From positions 1-45,603 of IMG/VR virus record IMGVR_UViG_3300035701_004184: a stretch of 45,603 nucleotides of DNA; one strand, given 5' to 3'. The stretch's first letter is position 1, and every line of letters begins with the position of its first letter. Under the pieces are notes generated by a model, which did no database searches, was not told the DNA's origin, and was given only the letters and a program-made list of their open reading frames with translations. The DNA is from a virus. Shown here piece by piece: positions 24,911 to 33,093 of this stretch. The translations under genes were made by a program, and so were the position numbers.

Positions 24911-25446
24911 ATGTTCCATTTCTTGTGGAAATACCAGGAAACCGACTCTTTCGGATTAGTTGTTGTTTCCAAATTTAAGACATGACACTTAATGTAGGTG
25001 CTTACAGCCGTCACGATTCCCTTGTGGGTCGTATCGTCTGAATGGACAACGTAGTCATGTCCCGAAACAATCCCCCCTTTTCTGACTTTCTTGGTCCACT
25101 CGATAAGGTCCCGCATGACATCATCAAAAGAATGTCCGGCATCAATGTAAACGAAATCCAAAGATCCATCGGTGAAGTCCTTAACTGCGTCCAAACTAAA
25201 CTTTTTAATTAGCGTAGCATCATAAGAAGCCAGTCGTTCCTGAACTCGTTCATACTTCCTTCGGCGGTGGTTCATACAAACGCCGGTCTTTATATCCCAA
25301 CAGTCTATGCAGTAAAGTTTCACTCCAGGAATCTCCCTACAAAGAACCTCCGAATAGTCTCCTTCGTCCACGCCAATTTCGGCCCCGGTCTTATAACCGA
25401 GTTCTTTGAAATACTTTGCTAATTCTGTACGGTTACTACAAGACAT
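24907..25446 (-). CDS. SAM-dependent methyltransferase (Methyltransf_24-like), paralog 1
   Basis: 179 residues from the ATG at 25446 (a TTG at 25458 would add four). Motif I is GAEIGVDEGDYSEVL. It is followed by LYCIDCWD, KKFSLDAVKDF, SLDFVYIDAGHSFDDVMRDL and GGIVSGHDY, a class I methyltransferase layout. Three other genes in this island (26719, 27360, 28013) share these blocks and are clearly paralogs. The likely substrate is a sugar hydroxyl on a glycan, judged only from context. Confidence 0.75.
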   Translation of the reverse strand: MSCSNRTELAKYFKELGYKTGAEIGVDEGDYSEVLCREIPGVKLYCIDCWDIKTGVCMNHRRRKYERVQERLASYDATLIKKFSLDAVKDFTDGSLDFVYIDAGHSFDDVMRDLIEWTKKVRKGGIVSGHDYVVHSDDTTHKGIVTAVSTYIKCHVLNLETTTNPKESVSWYFHKKWNI

Positions 25447-25933
25447 ATTTTTTAACAATTTCGGATACTTTCATCCTTTGGGCCGTCACGTTCATCTCAC
25501 AGTTCCAAGTAGGAATAAGATTGACCCAGTGCAAAAACTCGTCCTTCTCGACCACATACCGATAGGTGTCTCTAATCTCTATCGGCTCGCCTTCCTTCAT
25601 CTGGTTACGAAGTGTGTTGATAAGGGTGTGGGGATTAGTCCCCCAAGTGATATTTCCCAATCTCATAATCGCGAAGTGAGGAAGTTCTTTAACCATTGCC
25701 TCCATCTCCAATTTATGTCGGGTATATCGAGTATCGGAATAGAACACCGCCAGAGTTCCAAAGTAAACGAGTTGCCTATCCCGGCACTCTGACACCACAC
25801 TTGTAAGAAGGTCTTTCTCTCTTTGGTACTCCGACTCTCTGATCTCCTGGCTGTTACTGACTCCTGACGCGAAATACAACCGATCTGGACGATCAGTCAA
25901 AACACTGGCTATGTCGCCGTGTCCGCTTATCAT
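25436..25933 (-). CDS. Short SDR-type NAD-dependent epimerase/dehydratase
   Basis: 165 residues, about half the normal length for extended SDRs. It keeps the catalytic YxxxK (YTRHK), a preceding LVYFGTLAVF strand and the FAIMRLGNITWG region. The N-terminal GxxGxxG nucleotide-binding segment is missing. It could be a truncated enzyme, a family of short SDRs typical of phage sugar islands, or a subunit. It lies 4 nt overlapped (ATGA) with the gene upstream. Sugar epimerase/dehydratase function is an inference from family and context. Confidence 0.6.
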   Translation of the reverse strand: MISGHGDIASVLTDRPDRLYFASGVSNSQEIRESEYQREKDLLTSVVSECRDRQLVYFGTLAVFYSDTRYTRHKLEMEAMVKELPHFAIMRLGNITWGTNPHTLINTLRNQMKEGEPIEIRDTYRYVVEKDEFLHWVNLIPTWNCEMNVTAQRMKVSEIVKKYVL

Positions 25934-26670
25934 AATTCGGAAATAATATCAGAGATGTTTCCCCAACCCGGAACTTCTTTGGCCTCTGTCCAACCTTTTA
26001 TTCCCCGTTGGTCATGATAGTCTTGGGGATGGCGTTTACCTTTGGTCATATTGTTATCGTGTCTAAGATCGAGGTTCGGCCACTCAGAACTCCAGGAAAG
26101 CGGAGGATATTCATCTACTCCTCTGGGTTTCATGTGTCCCCCTGGTTCAAACCCCATGTGTCTAGAATATCCATCATTCTCGACAACCCCTCCCTTAGCA
26201 AGAACGTCTCGTTGGTTTTGTAAGATCTTCTCTATTCTCCTTCGATAGTGACCAAGTAGTAAATCTCGGTATCCACACATCCCACTTAACTGCATATTAT
26301 TATCAGTGCGAATGGCGATTCCCTCTGCCATCCAAATCTTCCAGACATTTACATTGTAGTAATAAGCCTCATGGGTCGGAGGAACGAAGTCGAAGTGACT
26401 AGGATGGTAGAGAATATCGGCTTCGCAGAAAAAGATAATGTCGGACTCGCTCTGCTCTAGGGCCGCCAGGATCTGTCGGAACTGACTGAAGGGACTTCGC
26501 TTATAATCGAAAAGAAGATTCACATCCCCGAAGTCCATCCTCCACCGCAAGGCGGAAGTGACAATAGGAAACTTCCTCTTTTTAGCGATGGACTTTATGA
26601 TGCCCGTGACCCTCTCAGTTATTTTCGGTGAGGTTTCGTTATCGGTATAGAAAATGATTCCTTTGGTCAT
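25930..26670 (-). CDS. Glycosyltransferase-like protein homologous to C-terminal domain of the 541-aa fusion
   Basis: 246 residues. It begins GIIFYTDNETSPKI and contains IIFFCEADILYHPSHFDF, LSGMCGYRDLLLGHYR and MGFEPGG, matching the second half of the fused GT at 21966 along its whole length. The acidic FFCEAD block could be a DxD-like metal site of a GT-A fold. The family is common in sugar islands of environmental phages and bacteria, as far as I recall, but has no assigned reaction. Presence of a stand-alone copy and a fused copy suggests duplication followed by fusion. Confidence 0.6.
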   Translation of the reverse strand: MTKGIIFYTDNETSPKITERVTGIIKSIAKKRKFPIVTSALRWRMDFGDVNLLFDYKRSPFSQFRQILAALEQSESDIIFFCEADILYHPSHFDFVPPTHEAYYYNVNVWKIWMAEGIAIRTDNNMQLSGMCGYRDLLLGHYRRRIEKILQNQRDVLAKGGVVENDGYSRHMGFEPGGHMKPRGVDEYPPLSWSSEWPNLDLRHDNNMTKGKRHPQDYHDQRGIKGWTEAKEVPGWGNISDIISEL

Positions 26671-26718
26671 GTTTTAACCCAACCGTGGATTCCCCAAGTA
26701 TCTCCACTTTTCCGCATA

Positions 26719-27363
26719 TTATTTTTTCACCCAGAACCATGAACGGTATTTGTCTCGTATGAGACCATTTCCACAGACTGACAATCCCGGAACAAAGTAG
26801 GGGTGCATCCGATAACATCGCGCATAGACCTCTAGGACTCGTTTAACGTGGTTAAACTTCCTATAAGAGAAATAGGCATAATCATGACCTGCCAGAATCC
26901 CATCCACTTTAACTTTCTTCTTCCAAGTATCTAGGTCGTTGGTTATATTCACGAAGTCATGGTTGGCGTCTATGTAAACAAAGTCGAAATAGTTATCGGG
27001 GAAGTCCTTGGCCGCCTCAAGCGAGGTTTTCCTGACAATCGTACAGTTATACGGAGCGAGTCGCTCTTTGGTCTTTTCGTAACACCCGTCAAAGTACGCC
27101 TGTTGCTCATTCACGCCCGAGAGTCCTGAGGGATAAACGTAAGAGGCCCAAGGATCGATACTATACAAATGTAACTTAGAGTTGGCCTTGCATAGAACCT
27201 CGGAGTAATCTCCCCTATCCACTCCGATCTCCGCACCCGTATTCAGGTTTAACTCACCAAACAACTTCGCCAGATCGTCACGTCCCATATTGGGGATCTC
27301 AATGAAGAACTGCCTCCTAACAGTTATATTATACTTTTTTAAGACGTATTCGTAATTCGTCAC
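26719..27363 (-). CDS. SAM-dependent methyltransferase, paralog 2
   Basis: 214 residues. Same blocks as the other copies: GAEIGVDRGDYSEVL, LYSIDPW, RKTSLEAAKDFP, FDFVYIDANHDFVN and GILAGHDYAYF, ending SWFWVKK. The N-terminal extension (MTNYEYVLKKYNI) is shared with the next two paralogs but not with the first. It overlaps the next upstream gene by 4 nt (ATGA). Glycan O-methylation is the likely but unproven role. Confidence 0.75.
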   Translation of the reverse strand: MTNYEYVLKKYNITVRRQFFIEIPNMGRDDLAKLFGELNLNTGAEIGVDRGDYSEVLCKANSKLHLYSIDPWASYVYPSGLSGVNEQQAYFDGCYEKTKERLAPYNCTIVRKTSLEAAKDFPDNYFDFVYIDANHDFVNITNDLDTWKKKVKVDGILAGHDYAYFSYRKFNHVKRVLEVYARCYRMHPYFVPGLSVCGNGLIRDKYRSWFWVKK

Positions 27364-28016
27364 GTTTTTACCCAGAACCAGTTTCCATAAAGGTCACGCC
27401 TGGGTTTCTCGTGCCTTCGCGGTAGGACAAAGAAAGGAATCATCTTGTAAGAAGTCGCATAAGCCATTAGTGCCTCTCTAACGTGGATCATCTTGTAAGA
27501 CTTGAATCTCATGTAATCATGGCCAGCCACAATTCCTCCAACTCGCACCTTATCTTTCCAGTAATGGAGATCAAGGGTAAAGTTTACGAAGTCGTGTCCC
27601 GCATCTAGGTAAACAAAGTCCAGCGATCCATCTTTAAAATCTTTCACCGCTTCCATTGAAACCTTGCGGATAATCGTGCAGTTGTAGGGAGATAGTTTCG
27701 CAGTCGCTGTTTTGTATGCTTCGTCGTAATATGGCTGACTCTCCGAACCTGGAAGGGGATGTGACTGAGCTAGAAATCCTATAGGGTAAGACTCGATCTT
27801 CCAAGAGTCTATACTGTAGAGATGGAGTTTCGGGTTAGCATCACATAGAATCTTGGAATAGTCCCCATGCAAGACTCCAACCTCGGCCCCCACCGTGAAT
27901 CCCAACTCGGCAAATAAAGCCGCTAGATCGGGACTTCCCATGTTCGGAATCTCCACCATATATTTATGCCCGATTTTAAGGTTGTACTTTTTAACGATGT
28001 AGTCAAAAGTATTCAT
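27360..28016 (-). CDS. SAM-dependent methyltransferase, paralog 3
   Basis: 218 residues from the ATG at 28016, chosen because it makes an ATGA overlap with the upstream paralog's stop. Motifs are GAEVGVLHGDYSKIL, LYSIDSW, SMEAVKDFKDGSLDFVYLDA and GGIVAGHDYMRF, ending NWFWVKT. A 15-residue insert rich in Pro/Ser (SHPLPGSESQPYYD) follows the second motif. It is close in sequence to paralog 2. Confidence 0.75.
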   Translation of the reverse strand: MNTFDYIVKKYNLKIGHKYMVEIPNMGSPDLAALFAELGFTVGAEVGVLHGDYSKILCDANPKLHLYSIDSWKIESYPIGFLAQSHPLPGSESQPYYDEAYKTATAKLSPYNCTIIRKVSMEAVKDFKDGSLDFVYLDAGHDFVNFTLDLHYWKDKVRVGGIVAGHDYMRFKSYKMIHVREALMAYATSYKMIPFFVLPRRHEKPRRDLYGNWFWVKT

Positions 28017-28627
28017 TCTTTCACAAAAAACCAACTCGTTTGGTAGTTCCGATTAGGTAGAAATAACATCTTGATACCATGATTCTTGACGTAAGTATCT
28101 ATGGCCCGTCTTGAACCTAAGGTCATAAACCAATATTTGTAATGGCCGTAGTCGTGTCCACTGACTATTCCACCAGGCTTAACAATCTTCGCCCAGGCTT
28201 CTATATCCTCCAACACATGACTATAGTCGTGGTTAGCGTCTATATAGACGAAATCTAAAGTTTCGGGAGCGAAGTGTTTAACCGCCTCCATACTGGTCTC
28301 CCTGAGGATCTTGCACTTATAAGGAGCAAGGCGTTTACCCGTCTCTTGACAACACTCATCCAGAAACTTTTGGTTGTTGGCATAGAACTCAGGGACTTCG
28401 CTCTCATAGATTATCCAAGGATCGATGCAATATAATTTGAGACCAGGATTCTGTAGACATAAGGTTTCCGAGAACTCCCCCTTGTAGACCCCAACCTCTG
28501 CTCCGACCTTAAAGTTTAACTCCCTAAACATCCCCGCCATGTCATACCTTTTGAATACAAGTCTAACCGGCGACTTTGTATCAGGGCCGATGTCAAACTT
28601 CTTATTAACAAACTCCAGTGTGTTCAT
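28013..28627 (-). CDS. SAM-dependent methyltransferase, paralog 4
   Basis: 204 residues from the ATG at 28627 (ATGA overlap with the next gene). Motifs are GAEVGVYKGEFSETL, LYCIDPWI, RETSMEAVKHF, LDFVYIDANHDYSHVLEDI and GGIVSGHDYGHY, ending TSWFFVKE. Three such genes in direct succession, each with 4-nt overlap, imply tandem duplication followed by divergence, perhaps for methylation of different sugar positions. Confidence 0.75.
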   Translation of the reverse strand: MNTLEFVNKKFDIGPDTKSPVRLVFKRYDMAGMFRELNFKVGAEVGVYKGEFSETLCLQNPGLKLYCIDPWIIYESEVPEFYANNQKFLDECCQETGKRLAPYKCKILRETSMEAVKHFAPETLDFVYIDANHDYSHVLEDIEAWAKIVKPGGIVSGHDYGHYKYWFMTLGSRRAIDTYVKNHGIKMLFLPNRNYQTSWFFVKE

Positions 28628-29121
28628 TTCCAAAAGTCCTCCAAACTAACTAAATTACTCAAGACGGCAGCCTTCCTATCATCCTTATTCCACACCGTCT
28701 TATACTTGAATAAAGGATAGATTTCCGAATAATGGTAGATCTTATCTTTCTCGGGGTTGGCATCATGGATAATGATGTATTTGGCCAACTCCGTTAACCG
28801 CCTGATTTCTATGGCGCGACTGGAGTCGGGAGTCTGATCGATTAGTACCACATCCCAGGGTTTGTCTATCTTCGCCTTGGCATAATCATCAATAATGATA
28901 ATCTCGTGGTTAGGACACGAATAACCGTATTTAATGAAAAAGTTGGCCCAAGATGGATAGTTCTCATAAGATACCAACTTCCGATCTGAGAGAAGGCATT
29001 GATAGTGAAGGTATGGAGTGCTAAAAATTCCCATCCCCAATTCCAACACGTCTCCCGTAGTTTTCTCCATCGCTTTTATCAGACAGGGCAGGTGGGTTCC
29101 GTAGTGGCCCGAGACATTCAT
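28624..29121 (-). CDS. Methyltransferase-like protein
   Basis: 165 residues from the ATG at 29121, again chosen for the ATGA overlap. GDVLELGMGIFSTPYLHY is a class I motif I-like segment, and WDVVLIDQTPDSSRAIEI and KYIIIHDANPE give the following strands with acidic residues. It is not closely related to the four paralogs. Substrate unknown; context suggests sugar or glycan methylation. Confidence 0.6.
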   Translation of the reverse strand: MNVSGHYGTHLPCLIKAMEKTTGDVLELGMGIFSTPYLHYQCLLSDRKLVSYENYPSWANFFIKYGYSCPNHEIIIIDDYAKAKIDKPWDVVLIDQTPDSSRAIEIRRLTELAKYIIIHDANPEKDKIYHYSEIYPLFKYKTVWNKDDRKAAVLSNLVSLEDFWK

Positions 29122-29891
29122 TTTTGTCGCCATTTCTCATTCCTTTCTAAAATCTTCTTTGTTATTTCTGGGTCGTAACTAACACTCTCCGCCCAAGATG
29201 TCCAGCCGTAGACATCTTTGGGCAGACACTTTGAATCAAAACCCTTCTTTTCTCCGTGATCCGCCGTCCACCAAAGGTTGAATCTAAAATCATCACCATA
29301 AACCACGTCTCTTATATTGTAATAGTCTATCCCCGCCTTTTTACAGGCATCTATCAACTCCTGAACCTCGGCAATCTTCCAGGCAATCGCCCTATTTTCA
29401 GACAGTTTAATCACCTCAGCCTCAAGTGCAGTTACTTGTCTGACTGATACGTTGGCATTGTAGACATTTCTGAAGTAAAGTTCGAGCAATTTATGCCTAT
29501 CTTCTGAAGCCCCCCCAATGACCAGGAAGGGTCGCGTCTTTGGATCAAGCATTGGATGCGCCGGGGACTCTCCAAGGTATTCTGGCTGTACCACAATGCG
29601 TCTAGCATACTTCTTTGAGAGTAGATCGGTAGTTCCGGGGTTTACGGTGGAACGAATGACCAAAAGTGGACATTCGCACCAAGCAACCACCCCCTCAACT
29701 ACCGAGGTGTCGAGTTTCCCCTTATCAATACAAGGTGTCGGCACACAAATGAAGGCGGTCTCTCTTTTATTCACCTCTTCCTTTTCCCCAAGACCCAAGG
29801 CTGGATCATAAATATAGGCTTCGGGAAATAATTGTTGCATGGATTTTCCCACCCAACCGTAACCAATTATTGCCACTTTAGGTTTTGCCAC
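29118..29891 (-). CDS. UDP-glucose/GDP-mannose dehydrogenase-like protein (short)
   Basis: 257 residues, against about 390-450 for the family. Present: dinucleotide-binding GYGWVG (10-15), FICVPTP (48-54), RSTVNPGTT (80-88), PEYLGESPA (103-111), EAEVIKLSEN and the catalytic-Cys block SKCLPKD (C222). The C-terminal UDP-binding domain is missing. Family enzymes oxidise NDP-sugar C6 alcohols to uronic acids. Retaining the catalytic Cys suggests an active enzyme on a smaller or different substrate. Confidence 0.7.
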   Translation of the reverse strand: MAKPKVAIIGYGWVGKSMQQLFPEAYIYDPALGLGEKEEVNKRETAFICVPTPCIDKGKLDTSVVEGVVAWCECPLLVIRSTVNPGTTDLLSKKYARRIVVQPEYLGESPAHPMLDPKTRPFLVIGGASEDRHKLLELYFRNVYNANVSVRQVTALEAEVIKLSENRAIAWKIAEVQELIDACKKAGIDYYNIRDVVYGDDFRFNLWWTADHGEKKGFDSKCLPKDVYGWTSWAESVSYDPEITKKILERNEKWRQK

Positions 29892-30745
29892 CGTTTTCTC
29901 CTTTCGTGATATACCTTGAAATAAGGGTCATTCTGCTCGCCCTTCCAGTAACCTTCATTAAGTTGGATAAACCGGCTTTCTTTGACTAGGCTGGAAAATA
30001 CATTAGAGGCCCGTTCATGGTAGACCCCAGAATAACCCGTAACAGCCGCCCAACCTTTCTCATCTATAACTCTTTTGGCCTCAATACTACACCAAATATC
30101 ATCGCACCTCTCCAATTCTCCCCGTATCTGCGGACACATAAAGATGTAGGGGATCATCTTTCGTTTGAAGGCGGTATTCATGTAGGACAGTGGCGCGAGG
30201 ACCCCTTTAGGAATCGCCATTTTATAGAAGTTCATTGGATGCGATCCTATAACTAATTGAGTGGGAGCATCAAAGTCGGGCGTTACCTCCCATACGCCGT
30301 GTGATAATACTACTTCCGCCTCACTCCGCACCCCGTAGGGAAAACCCCTTGTATAAGCATCCCCTATCGGCATCCAGCTAATCGGAACCCTCATGTCGAG
30401 TGCGTTTAGGTGATCTTGGATGGAGTCCCCTATAGGGATAAGGTCGTCATCTAGTGAAACGATAGTCTCTATCTCTGGCAAGTTCAAACCCACATAGGCT
30501 ATCCCTAAGCTCCTCACTCCCGCGTAACGATTACAGACTAAGTCACTATTCTTTCCAAGAATGTCTTTTATGTTTATTTTCTCCTTGTTGTTAATCTGTA
30601 GAGTCGTTTTGTTGGGATTTTCCTCATCCCACACCGTTAGAACGGTTACGTCGTGTTTCTCAAATAAGTCTTTCCACCTGGGGAGGAAAACATCATTATA
30701 TAAATCTTTTCGATAAGACGGTAAAACGACAGCGATCTTAGGCAT
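29867..30745 (-). CDS. Reversibly glycosylated polypeptide / UDP-arabinopyranose mutase-like protein (GT75-like)
   Basis: 292 residues from the ATG at 30745 (a GTG at 30751 is possible). The match to plant RGP/UAM proteins is distinctive: SLDDDLIP (DDD at 99-101), RGFPYGVRSE, SHGVWEVTPDFDAPTQLV, IPKGVLAPLSYMNTAFKRKM, a CDDIW block and YHERASN.F. R140 lines up with the Arg that is glycosylated in plant proteins, by my eye alignment. Those proteins interconvert UDP-Ara pyranose and furanose. A related bacterial or phage activity could make a furanose donor for the island. Reaction not proven. Confidence 0.7.
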   Translation of the reverse strand: MPKIAVVLPSYRKDLYNDVFLPRWKDLFEKHDVTVLTVWDEENPNKTTLQINNKEKINIKDILGKNSDLVCNRYAGVRSLGIAYVGLNLPEIETIVSLDDDLIPIGDSIQDHLNALDMRVPISWMPIGDAYTRGFPYGVRSEAEVVLSHGVWEVTPDFDAPTQLVIGSHPMNFYKMAIPKGVLAPLSYMNTAFKRKMIPYIFMCPQIRGELERCDDIWCSIEAKRVIDEKGWAAVTGYSGVYHERASNVFSSLVKESRFIQLNEGYWKGEQNDPYFKVYHERRKRWQNLKWQ

Positions 30746-31616
30746 TTTCACTTTGCCACCTTCCTAACCTTTCCTTCCAATCATCCGGCCAGGTTGGCAT
30801 CGGATTAAACTTGTCAACAAACCAATAAAAATCGTGTTTTCTCTCGGCCCACTTGTCGCCTAGCCAATATCTAGCCGCTAGATCGTAAGATTTATTCTCT
30901 TGCGCCTGATCCATATGATAACCCCGTTTGTTCCCTTGCTGGTGTAAATGCGCATAAAAAGTCTTTTTGTTAACCATTACCTTTCCTCCACCCAACCAGT
31001 TCTTGAGTGCCAACCAAATCGGTTCCTGCGCGTGACCGTATGGATCGATATTCGGAAATCCCCCTAGTTCAAAGTAATGGTCTTTGGAGATGAACCATCC
31101 TGATCCATGAATCTGGGGAGTTTCATCAATCAAGATGTCTAGTTTCTCCGCCGTCCACTCGGGCCAATGACCACCCGCCTTGAAACGCAAACCCCTCGGG
31201 TCTGTGAAGGGACAGCAAATATAAAAATAATCGTAGAACTCCTCCTGACCATTTTTCATTTGTATTTGCCAGTCAGGAGTTATGATCTTAAAGCGAGGCA
31301 TTACTATCCAGTCATCCTGCATGTCTGCTTGTAAAATCTCGTCAAAACCCTTGCCAAAACTACAATGAGCATCGGACTTGTAAATATACTTACCTGTCGC
31401 CATCGCACAAAGAGCATTGAGATTGGTCTTTATCCCTACAACATCGGGAAATCTTATCGACTTAACCGGAAAGTCGAAGTCTTGGTACGGCGGGCCGTCA
31501 AAACCAACCAAGACCTCGAACTCTCCAGTCGCGTTCTCGTAGATGCTTTTAATTGTCCGGCTAAGGTTCTCGTAACTTTCAGCCCTGCTAGGAATAATTA
31601 TGCTTACTTTGGCCAT
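30738..31616 (-). CDS. GT2 glycosyltransferase with GT27-like DxH and lectin-proximal blocks
   Basis: 292 residues. It begins SIIIPSRAESYENLSRTIKS. The DxH motif is in KSDAHCSFGKGFDE (D82, H84). Then come IHGSGWFISKDHYFELGGF and HAQEPIWLALKNWLGGGK with a following YAHLHQ. These correspond in order to the DxH, GGLF.I...YF..LG and WGGEN.E...W.CGG blocks of polypeptide GalNAc-transferases. The C-terminal YWFVDKFNPMPTWPDDW is shared with the other two GT2 proteins of the island. Donor and acceptor are not determined. Confidence 0.75.
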   Translation of the reverse strand: MAKVSIIIPSRAESYENLSRTIKSIYENATGEFEVLVGFDGPPYQDFDFPVKSIRFPDVVGIKTNLNALCAMATGKYIYKSDAHCSFGKGFDEILQADMQDDWIVMPRFKIITPDWQIQMKNGQEEFYDYFYICCPFTDPRGLRFKAGGHWPEWTAEKLDILIDETPQIHGSGWFISKDHYFELGGFPNIDPYGHAQEPIWLALKNWLGGGKVMVNKKTFYAHLHQQGNKRGYHMDQAQENKSYDLAARYWLGDKWAERKHDFYWFVDKFNPMPTWPDDWKERLGRWQSENA

Positions 31617-32155
31617 GATTTATGCCTCACAATGATTAAAATATTATCCCGTCTGCGTACGTGCGCGAGTTTTGGTACTTCCACGTTATACTCCGATAAC
31701 TGCGGTACTATTGTCTGCCAATATCTAGCGTCCTCGATAATATAGATCGTATGCCTTTGCAAAAGAGGCATGAGAGTCTTACAGGAGAAAATCTGGTCGG
31801 CCATGACATGAGAGCCATCGTCTATCACTAAATCTAGATCGGGGCCAGTATGTACAATTACATTCTCCAGATTGCTCTCTATTCTTTGGTCACAAGTAAA
31901 GACCCTTATTCTTTGTTGGTCATTCATTAACTTAACCCTTTCGGGATCGATCTCAGCCCCATATATCATGGCGTGAGGAAAGAAATCTCTCCACATAAAG
32001 AGACTTGCCCCCTCCGCCGTTCCTATCTCTAAGACTTTTTTAATTATCGTTCTCCTAGGGTTTAAGAGGTCGTAATAATAAGGCGTATAGGAATGTTTTA
32101 TCTGCGGACACTTATCCGAGTTATACTTGAGTGCTAAATCACAAAGTTCGGTCAT
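31604..32155 (-). CDS. Class I SAM methyltransferase, sugar O-methyltransferase-like
   Basis: 183 residues. KYNSDKCPQIKHSYTPYYYD, VLEIGTAEGASLFMWRDFFP, IYGAEIDPERVK and LDLVIDDGSHVMADQ form a motif set I associate with CmcI/TylF-type and other sugar or antibiotic methyltransferases. It is distinct from the four-paralog set. The ATG overlaps the GHMP kinase stop (ATGA). A role in methylating a sugar nucleotide or a finished glycan is likely from context. Confidence 0.7.
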   Translation of the reverse strand: MTELCDLALKYNSDKCPQIKHSYTPYYYDLLNPRRTIIKKVLEIGTAEGASLFMWRDFFPHAMIYGAEIDPERVKLMNDQQRIRVFTCDQRIESNLENVIVHTGPDLDLVIDDGSHVMADQIFSCKTLMPLLQRHTIYIIEDARYWQTIVPQLSEYNVEVPKLAHVRRRDNILIIVRHKSWPK

Positions 32156-33093
32156 ATATTGAAAATCGCTCGGCTACCAGTCGGAGAAATCTTAAATATT
32201 AACTCTCGACAACCTAGGTGTTCTCTGATGGCGTTCCTTCTCTCGGAGTAGGACATTGTAAGCAAGAACCCACCACCGCCCGCACCAGTGATCTTACCGC
32301 CCCACGCACCGTAGTCTATCGCACGAGAGTACAAACCATCAATTAACTGGTTGGTAACTGCTCCGTTTAACTTCTTCTTCAGTTTCCAATACTCATCTAC
32401 CAATCCTCCAAGTGAGAGAAGATCGCCTTTTTCAAGAAGCTTCTTACCTTCAAGAGCCATTTCCTTGTTTCTATCTAGTATTTTCTTGTCTAATTTCATT
32501 TTAGACAGTATGTCTATCGACTTTCTCGTTATACCCGTGTAGAAGAGCATCGTAGAGGCTTCCAGCCTCGTAAAATCCGTTATAATCGGACAAACAGAGA
32601 CCTCTTTTCCAAATTGGATCAGGTTTAACCCTCCAAAGGCGGCAATATATTGGTCTTGAACCCCGATTGGTTTCTTCAAAATGTCAATTTCTAGGTTACA
32701 AGCCTCTTCCGCAAGCTGTTTTGCGCCTATCTGTTCCCCTTTATACAAATGGAGGGCATTAAGCACTCCTACCGCTACACCGCTACTTGATCCGAGGCCG
32801 CTTCCCTCCCCCGGAACGTCTGATAAGAAGGTTATTTCTACTCCTTTATCAACTCCAACCATTCGCATTGCCTCTCTTACTATCTCATGCTTTATTTCAC
32901 TGACACTGTTTACCTTTTCTTTGATCGACCAGTTAATCCTGATCTCATCGTCAAAGCGTTTAGTAATGATGCAATAGACATATTTATCTATGGCCATCGT
33001 CAAAACTGCCCCTCCGTACTTTTTATAATACTTTGGGAAGTCGGTATTGCCACCTAACAATGAAACCCTAAGCGGCGTTTGGGTTATTATCAT
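32152..33093 (-). CDS. GHMP sugar kinase, heptose-7-phosphate kinase-like
   Basis: 313 residues. TPLRVSLLGGNTDFPKYY and GGAVLTMAIDKYVY form the N-terminal block. PGEGSGLGSSSGVAVGVLNA (about 94-113) is the ATP-binding motif 2, and KITGAGGGGFLL is motif 3. The overall pattern is closest to D-glycero-D-manno-heptose-7-phosphate kinases (HddA type) and fucokinase-like enzymes. It should phosphorylate a sugar at the anomeric position as a step to an NDP-sugar. No guanylyl- or adenylyl-transferase partner is found here, so the host would have to supply it. Confidence 0.8.
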   Translation of the reverse strand: MIITQTPLRVSLLGGNTDFPKYYKKYGGAVLTMAIDKYVYCIITKRFDDEIRINWSIKEKVNSVSEIKHEIVREAMRMVGVDKGVEITFLSDVPGEGSGLGSSSGVAVGVLNALHLYKGEQIGAKQLAEEACNLEIDILKKPIGVQDQYIAAFGGLNLIQFGKEVSVCPIITDFTRLEASTMLFYTGITRKSIDILSKMKLDKKILDRNKEMALEGKKLLEKGDLLSLGGLVDEYWKLKKKLNGAVTNQLIDGLYSRAIDYGAWGGKITGAGGGGFLLTMSYSERRNAIREHLGCRELIFKISPTGSRAIFNI

